A stretch of DNA of 64,000 nucleotides from Brachypterus glaber (Eukaryota > Arthropoda > Insecta > Coleoptera > Kateretidae). The stretch spans positions 9,154,847 through 9,218,846 of the forward strand of contig OY294046.1 of NCBI GenBank assembly GCA_958510825.1, written 5' to 3'. The number at the start of each line of letters is the position of its first letter. Positions within the stretch are counted from its first letter, which is position 1. Below, in pieces: positions 58,235 to 64,000 of this stretch. The notes under the pieces are model-generated. The model did not search any database, was not told the DNA's origin, and saw nothing but the letters and a program-made list of their open reading frames with translations. The translations under genes were made by a program, and so were the position numbers.

Positions 58235-58772
58235 TTAAGTTACTTTACACGCAATGCAAGTGCAATGAACTTGCAATTCAGATAATACGCATGCGCATGG
58301 GCTGTACCCAAGCAATTCTACTAAAAGAAAATAATTAGAACATGTTCTATGTTTCAGGCAATTCGTAAGCAATTCTAGTTATATTTTAGTGATACAAACC
58401 TTAATAAAAGGTTATAACTGTCACTTTTTTCTTTTCTACTGGTACTTTTTACAGGTAATGATAGAAAGGGTAAATGAGCAAAATGTCAAACCATCTATAT
58501 TTGGTAATTCTGACATATAAAATGAGAATTGCTTAAAAATTGCACGCGAATTGCATAGTATAAAACGATCAAAAAAATCATCGACTTGCCTTGCAATTGC
58601 ATTGCATGAGAATTGCACAGTGTAAAGCTGCTTACTATTCACTTCTTGTACAATGCGAGGGTAAGGCAATAAGAATTTGACCAATGACATTCTTGAATTT
58701 AAAATTCAAACGACTTGATAGGTTATTTTCGTAATGCATTGCACTTGCATTGCTGTAATTTTAAGTGGCTAT
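58235..58772. mobile_element. TIR element with GCAATGCAAGTGCAATG ends
   Basis: AGTTACTTTACACGCAATGC... and GCATTGCACTTGCATTGC are inverted ends. Further CAATTGCATTGCATGAGAAT and AGTGTAAAGC motifs lie inside. The ORF across it has no domain. Confidence 0.6.
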
Positions 58773-58789
58773 TATTTATTATGCTCTGT

Positions 58790-58985
58790 TTTTTCAAGAA
58801 AGATAGTAAATTAAAAATCTCACAGTGAATATTTTTAAAGCATATTCAAATATTGGATGTGCGAATATACTGCGTAGTTTATTTTATAAAACAACTATAT
58901 TCTATACACAAACATATACTATTCAAACCTGTTGTAAATATATTTACAGTGCCACTTTTAATTTACTATCTTGCTTAAAAAAACA
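58790..58985. mobile_element. 195-bp element with CTGTTTTTTCAAG ends
   Basis: CTGTTTTTTCAAGAAAGATA-GTAAATTAAAA and TTTTAATTTAC-TATCTTGCTTAAAAAAACAG form terminal inverted repeats of about 30 bp. Non-coding. Confidence 0.7.
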
Positions 58986-60815
58986 GACCATAGAATGAAA
59001 CATTTTAGTATTAGCTTTATTCTCCCTGAAACGCAAACATTTTATTTATACGTGTATATATAACTTTCTTCTCTATTATTTTGTAAAAAGCAATAAAATT
59101 TTATTTTTCATTATAAAAAAAGTATTTTAAATTAAACCCTTTATATTTTAACAAGAGGCCGGACCGGCCCTATGACACTCCGCAGTTTTAACTAGATTTT
59201 TCGTGTTACGTAATGACTGAAATCCACCAGATGGCGGAATAGTCTACGAGCGCGATATGGAGCACTCTAGATTTATGATTTTATAAAATTCTATGACACA
59301 TAACCTCAAGATTTGTTTATGTTAGAAATAAACGTCAAAATATTTTATAAGTTGCTACTAAAGTATAATACTTTTATCGGTATTATGTGATTACTTTTAG
59401 TATTTTGTGATAACAATGATTTTACTAGAGTTTGCCTATGTTTGATATCATTGAATGTATTTATAGTTGACACAAGAAAATATACTACTTAAGAATTCAA
59501 AATTAAATCATCAGAATCAAGGCTTACAGTTTTTGATGTGCCATATATAAAGATTTAGAATGTGACACACCGTTTTAAAGAAAATTCTTTCGCATTTTTT
59601 TCATACAAAAATGTTTTGTAATTAATCGACAGCCATCAAGAGATGTCATGTTTTGAAAATATCAGACACAAAATTTTAGTAATTATTTGTACAAAAACCG
59701 TTTTAAAATCAAGTATATTATGGTAACGGCATACAAAACTTCCCAGAATATGTGTAGTTGAAATCACGCAGAGAATTCTTCTAAAATTAATATTTTGGAG
59801 GAAGACCTAGAAGAAGCAGATCTGCTATCTATACCAAGATAAAATATTTTTTGTAATTTGTATTCAAAATTAATGGAGAGCACAATCGTATGCTTATTTG
59901 GGCACTCCATGACACTGTATATTGTTCAAATAAATCAATAATAATAATAATTATACCTAAAAGATACACATGCAAATAGTTTTACTGACTTAAAATACCT
60001 AATAATTTCAAAAAAAAAAAAATTGTTTATAATGCCACCATTTAAAAATTAAAATTAGGATCTTGACGGCTTCACATCTCGCTCGTAGATACTAGCGCTT
60101 TTTGGTCAATACGTTGAACTACAAGTTACTAGTCCTTATTCTCTTCATGGGCCGGACTTTTGGTATTTGTTTCAGGGGCGCACAAATTTTTCAGTTTTTA
60201 AAAATATATTACGTAATAAATATAATTATCTTAATTATACCTTCTTAATCAGTACTCTTAACCATATTTTATTAAATGGACAACTATTTCGATGATGTTA
60301 TTGTACCTTTTTGGGATACACCAATTTAAAATATCTGTTTATAAACATCTATAGATACGCCACTGTAATAATAGCGTCGACATAATTGTTAGGTTAGTTA
60401 AACCACGTTTAGTGTCGATTTAATTAAAAATTCTTTCTAAAATTTTAACTTTCGCGAGCCCTCGGTAAATGAATACTAATAGTCCGGACTCTGCATTTTA
60501 ATTAATATATAGCGTGCTCGCCATGAGAATGTCGTATACGATAAGAGATGCGAGGTCGGTCCAATTACACAGAATAATTTCTGTACATTTGATTTTAGAG
60601 GTTCTGAAAAAAAACTTTCAAAGGTATTGAAAAATGCTGATTATATTTTTAGTTTTTTTTTATAACAATATAATATATATACAAAAAAACGAGTGGGGAA
60701 AAACGCACCAAACTCCAGGAGTGTACACATAAAAAAAAATTAAAATATCTCATGACATTTTTTTTTGTTTTCAAGTTTAGAGGTCACACATTACAGAACC
60801 ATTTACAGCTAAATC
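58986..60815. other. Intergenic stretch, nothing recognised
   Basis: 59880-59955 ends in CAAATAAATCAATAATAATAATAATTA, which may be the 3' tail of a non-LTR element with TAA repeats. No gene seen up to the gap. Confidence 0.4.
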
Positions 60816-61015
60816 NNNNNNNNNNNNNNNNNNNNNNNNNNNNNNNNNNNNNNNNNNNNNNNNNNNNNNNNNNNNNNNNNNNNNNNNNNNNNNNNNNNNN
60901 NNNNNNNNNNNNNNNNNNNNNNNNNNNNNNNNNNNNNNNNNNNNNNNNNNNNNNNNNNNNNNNNNNNNNNNNNNNNNNNNNNNNNNNNNNNNNNNNNNNN
61001 NNNNNNNNNNNNNNN
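60816..61015. other. Assembly gap of 200 N
   Basis: A run of exactly 200 N. ORFs drawn across it are meaningless. A foldback repeat starts directly after it. Confidence 1.
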
Positions 61016-61760
61016 AAAAAGTTCGTTTTATCATATGTCTAAAAATGCGTCGGAAGGGAGCTACGCCTTTGAAAGTGATCGGTTTTTATTTAATTACTCA
61101 GGAACCCTTTAAGATATAACAATCAGGTTTTGCCTGTGAACTAATCTTAATAAGGACCATCTTCGTATGTAATTTTCATGTACTTATTTTGACCAGGGGC
61201 GTGCGAAACGCGGGTGGGGGGGGCTTATTAGTTTTTTGTCCCAAAATGTTTTCTGTGTAAGTTTTTTGTGATTTTATTTTTGGAATATGATTCCTCAGGT
61301 CAAAAAACATAAAAAGGTACTCTTGTTGTAACACTGTAGGACTAACCGTTTTCGAGAAAAATTAGTTTGAAGGTGAAATTTTACGGTTTGTGGACGAAAA
61401 AATAATTACTAAAATGTTGAAAACAAAAATTTTAATGATGCTGGGTTATTCTATATCGAAAACTAAGAAAAAAAGTTTCTATACATGTATGTCAAAAATT
61501 CGCTTTTAAAGCTACTATGGCCCTTTAAAAATGGTGCATTTTTAGGAGACCATAGCTCCCTTAGGATTGATTTTTGGAAGTACCTGTATATGAGTTTTTT
61601 TCTAAGTTTTGGATGTAAATTTACCCTGCATCATTGAAATTTCGGTTTTCAACATTTTAGTATTTAATTTTTCGACCTCGTTCCGTGAAATTTCACCTTC
61701 AAATTAAGTTTTCTTGAAAACGGTTTGGACTTTGGACTATTTTAACCTAAGAAATCATAT
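61016..61760. mobile_element. Foldback element adjoining the gap, same family as 5531-7715
   Basis: GGAAGGGAGCTACGCC, GTTTTCGAGAAAAATTAG, GGTGAAATTTTACGG and, past a centre near 61510, CCGTGAAATTTCACC and AAGTTTTCTTGAAAACGG mark two inverted arms. One arm alone is present at 2990-3570. The left end is probably lost in the gap. Confidence 0.7.
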
Positions 61761-61934
61761 ACCATATTTTTAAAATTATTGGTTCTTCATAAACTTTTAA
61801 TAGGCCACTTCCGTGATTAACCCTGTATAAATGTTCTATTATTTCTTGTATCATAGTAATGAATTTCATGCTGATACACTATAACATCTTGAAAATAAGT
61901 AGGGGTTATCCTTTAGTAATTTTAAAGACAACTA

Positions 61935-62615
61935 GATGAAACGTTGCAAGCACCCTGTCAAAACATCGGCACTATTGTACACTAGAGCCATCTAGTTTGC
62001 ATATTTCAAACGGTGTTTTGTTTTTTTTTAAATTCTGTATCTTTAAAACATTATATTCTAGTAAAAAACTGTATATAACATCTTTTATAGGGCTTAAAAA
62101 GAGCTTTTATTTCAAATATAATATTTTGAAATCGGGTTATAAATATGTGAGATATGCTAAAAAAAACCTTTTACTGCTTTAAACGCCAATATCTAAAAAC
62201 AATGCGTGTTAGGAAAACGTTGTTTATAACATTTTTTGACCAATTTAAAATTATCTTTTATATAAGTGCTAAATTAACCAAATACAATAATAATTGCCTT
62301 AATTATAAACAAAAAACGCTAAAAATAGGAATTTTACCCTATTTTTACCCCTTTACCCCCAATCGTTTACCCCCAAAATCTAATCAGCTCTTCGGAATAC
62401 GATAAGAAACAATATGCAAAAAACCGCAAGTCGATATCTCATGTAGAAATGGAGTTAGAGAGTTTGCACCCAGACAGACAGACAGACAGACAGGCGGACG
62501 GACGCAAAAATTTTTTTTACTGATTTCGACCCAGAATGGTCTAAAACGTCGAGAAATGTAAAAAACGTAGTCAAAGATTTTGACTTTTCGGCGAAGAAGC
62601 ATGGAACAGTCAAAT
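61935..62615. mobile_element. Inverted copy of the GTGCCGATG element at 21420-22135
   Basis: CACCCTGTCAAAACATCGGC, ATCTAGTTTGCA and an (AGAC)n run at 62465-62492 appear in reverse complement of the Nup54 intron copy. The right end lacks the GCATCG terminus. Confidence 0.7.
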
Positions 62616-63463
62616 AGTCTATTTGATACTGAAAGCCATTGAAGAATAGGGGTCCTTCTATTATATTTTAAAATTAAGGTCTGTCTGTCAAATATTGCCT
62701 ATAAAACATATTCTATGCATGCTGTTTTCAAGGAAACGGATTAAAAAAAGAGATATTCTTATAAAAAAGCTCGTATAAATTAAAGGGTCGACAAGACATT
62801 TTTCCGGAAAAAATTCTTTGAGTGTCATTATGTCCCGCGTTTGGGCGTTTTCACATTTACCGACTTCGACACCAGCACGATATCAGCACAGCACCGATAC
62901 CGACACGATATCGGCAGAATATTGGCACATTTACTGACAGCCACAATGGCACGAGATTGGTTTTATCCCAAATACAGGGCTTAGATTCCACTAATAATTT
63001 TTGTAAGTTTCACCCAAAAAAATCTACACCCCTCACAAAATATCAAAATAAATATTAAATCGGCCGATGACAAGAGTGGAGTGACTGCTGCTCGCCGACA
63101 CGTCGTTGTCTGTAACGACATGACACCGACATATCGGCCAGTGTAAAAGCATTCCATTTATTTACATGAGATTATGCACCCGGACAACATTTGCTATTTC
63201 ACGTGGAAGTCATTATGACATCATTTAATGATTTTCTCTGAGTTCATGAACGCATACAGACTCCTCATTGTAAAGTCATTACGAGATCATGTCATGAAGA
63301 TCTAGCAGCGGTCTACGGAATGCGCAAACTTTAAATTAACCGCGAAATTAAAAGAAAAAAGGAAATTATCCTGCTTAAAAAGATCACATACACACACACC
63401 TTTTTGCTCATATCTTGAAAACGATACCAAAAAAATACCGAAAAAATCGACCCCCTAGGACCC
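62616..63463. other. Intergenic stretch with TATCGG-rich repeats
   Basis: 62840-63140 has repeated CACGATATC, CCGATACCGACACGATATCG and ATATCGGC motifs. Apart from that no gene is recognised. Confidence 0.4.
63184..63235 (+). repeat. Direct repeat, copy 1 (second copy about 63842-63892)
   Basis: CAACATTTGCTATTTCACGT followed by GTCATTATGACATCATTTAA occurs here and about 660 bp further on with one or two changes. The repeats bracket the candidate exon at 63516. Confidence 0.75.
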
Positions 63464-63515
63464 CACACAAGTCCATTTTCAACAACTTGAGGACACCGGG
63501 AACTTCCCAGTGGAA

Positions 63516-63619
63516 ATGTTCCCCAAGATGACTGGAGGAACTAGTTCCTCTAGGCTAAAGCCTCCAGATTTTACGGCTCACCATACCAATCCGATAATGT
63601 GTATCGAATTAGCTGACCA
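63516..63619 (+). CDS. Candidate first coding exon of a further gene (unidentified)
   Basis: GTGGAAATG starts an open stretch reading MFPKMTGGTSSSRLKPPDFT and then AHHTNPIMCIELAD, followed by the consensus donor CA|GTAAGT (phase 2). Codon use and amino-acid composition look more like protein than the surrounding intergenic DNA. The frame is open upstream to a TAG near 63459. I do not recognise the protein and no following exon lies in the remaining 380 bp, so this could be chance. Confidence 0.3.
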
Positions 63620-63841
63620 GTAAGTTAATTACTAGTTATTACTAGTAGTATTCCCTTATAAAGACAGCTGTCTTTTAATACTAGTATTCCTAGAAGGCGA
63701 CTTTATTCGTTTAATAAGTTTAGTTAGTGGTAGTAAATAACATGTGGGGCCACCTATAGCATAACACTGTCAAGTGCACTGAAATTGAAACATTACAGAA
63801 GTCTGTACTATTCGGCAATCGTTCTCAATGGGGTCCCGGGC

Positions 63842-63892
63842 AACATTTGCTATTTCACGTGGTAGTCATTATGACATCATTTAATGATTTAA
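63842..63892 (+). repeat. Direct repeat, copy 2
   Basis: CAACATTTGCTATTTCACGT and GTCATTATGACATCATTTAA as at 63184-63235. ATCATGA/TCATGAT motifs are abundant to the window end. Confidence 0.75.
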
Positions 63893-64000
63893 CGTTAAAT
63901 GTATACACCTCATGACAAACTCATAACATGATCACAAAATCATGAGATATGCTCATCATGATGTTCGTATGAGTACAAAACGTGGAAATCATAACATGAT

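Noticed and set aside
60752..61042. ORFs on both strands across 60752-61042
   Set aside because: They exist only because the 200-N gap is translated as X.

Overview
The window is AT-rich nuclear DNA of an insect, most likely a beetle. This rests on the insect-like proteins, spliced genes, long introns packed with small transposons and several kinds of non-LTR retrotransposon; the order is an inference, not shown directly. It carries two conserved genes arranged head to head, one nested gene, one possible first exon of a further gene, and a dense layer of mobile elements. There is one assembly gap (60816-61015).

The left 38 kb is the minus-strand gene Nup54, encoding a central-channel nucleoporin. 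Eight exons can be joined with canonical GT-AG borders: exon 1 at 37711-37768 and exon 8 at 328-582. The C-terminal coiled-coil part lies beyond position 1. Exons 1-5 encode a long FG-repeat domain and exons 6-8 the start of the structured domain. Every intron interrupts the reading frame at phase 1. Intron 1 is 23.4 kb and holds, on the opposite strand, a nested gene for a threonine-rich single-pass membrane protein (exons 31637-31799 and 33164-33867). That gene is followed by a four-copy tandem array of a hAT-type MITE.

The + strand gene from 44817 to 52406 is sra (sarah/nebula, the RCAN/calcipressin family), an inhibitor/modulator of the phosphatase calcineurin. It has four coding exons and a predicted 225-residue product with both hallmark motifs, FLISPPASPP and PRIPQT. 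Its exon 2/intron 2 border lies inside a 116-bp tandem duplication. The 7 kb between the two start codons is mostly a LINE on the minus strand with two intact ORFs: a gag-like ORF1 with three zinc knuckles, and an ORF2 with endonuclease, reverse transcriptase and RNase H.

The rest is mobile DNA. It includes Tc1/mariner-like elements with TA target duplications, hAT-like MITEs with 8-bp target duplications (one nested inside another), a PIF/Harbinger-like MITE with a TTA duplication, 5'-truncated non-LTR fragments, a tRNA-derived SINE and many foldback elements. Several foldbacks are perfect hairpins with 33-42 bp arms. From about 53 kb to 63.4 kb I see no conserved gene. A possible first coding exon of another gene begins at 63516. 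I found no CRISPR, operon or prokaryotic feature. Repeat-family assignments come from termini and target duplications read by eye; borders of degenerate copies are approximate.
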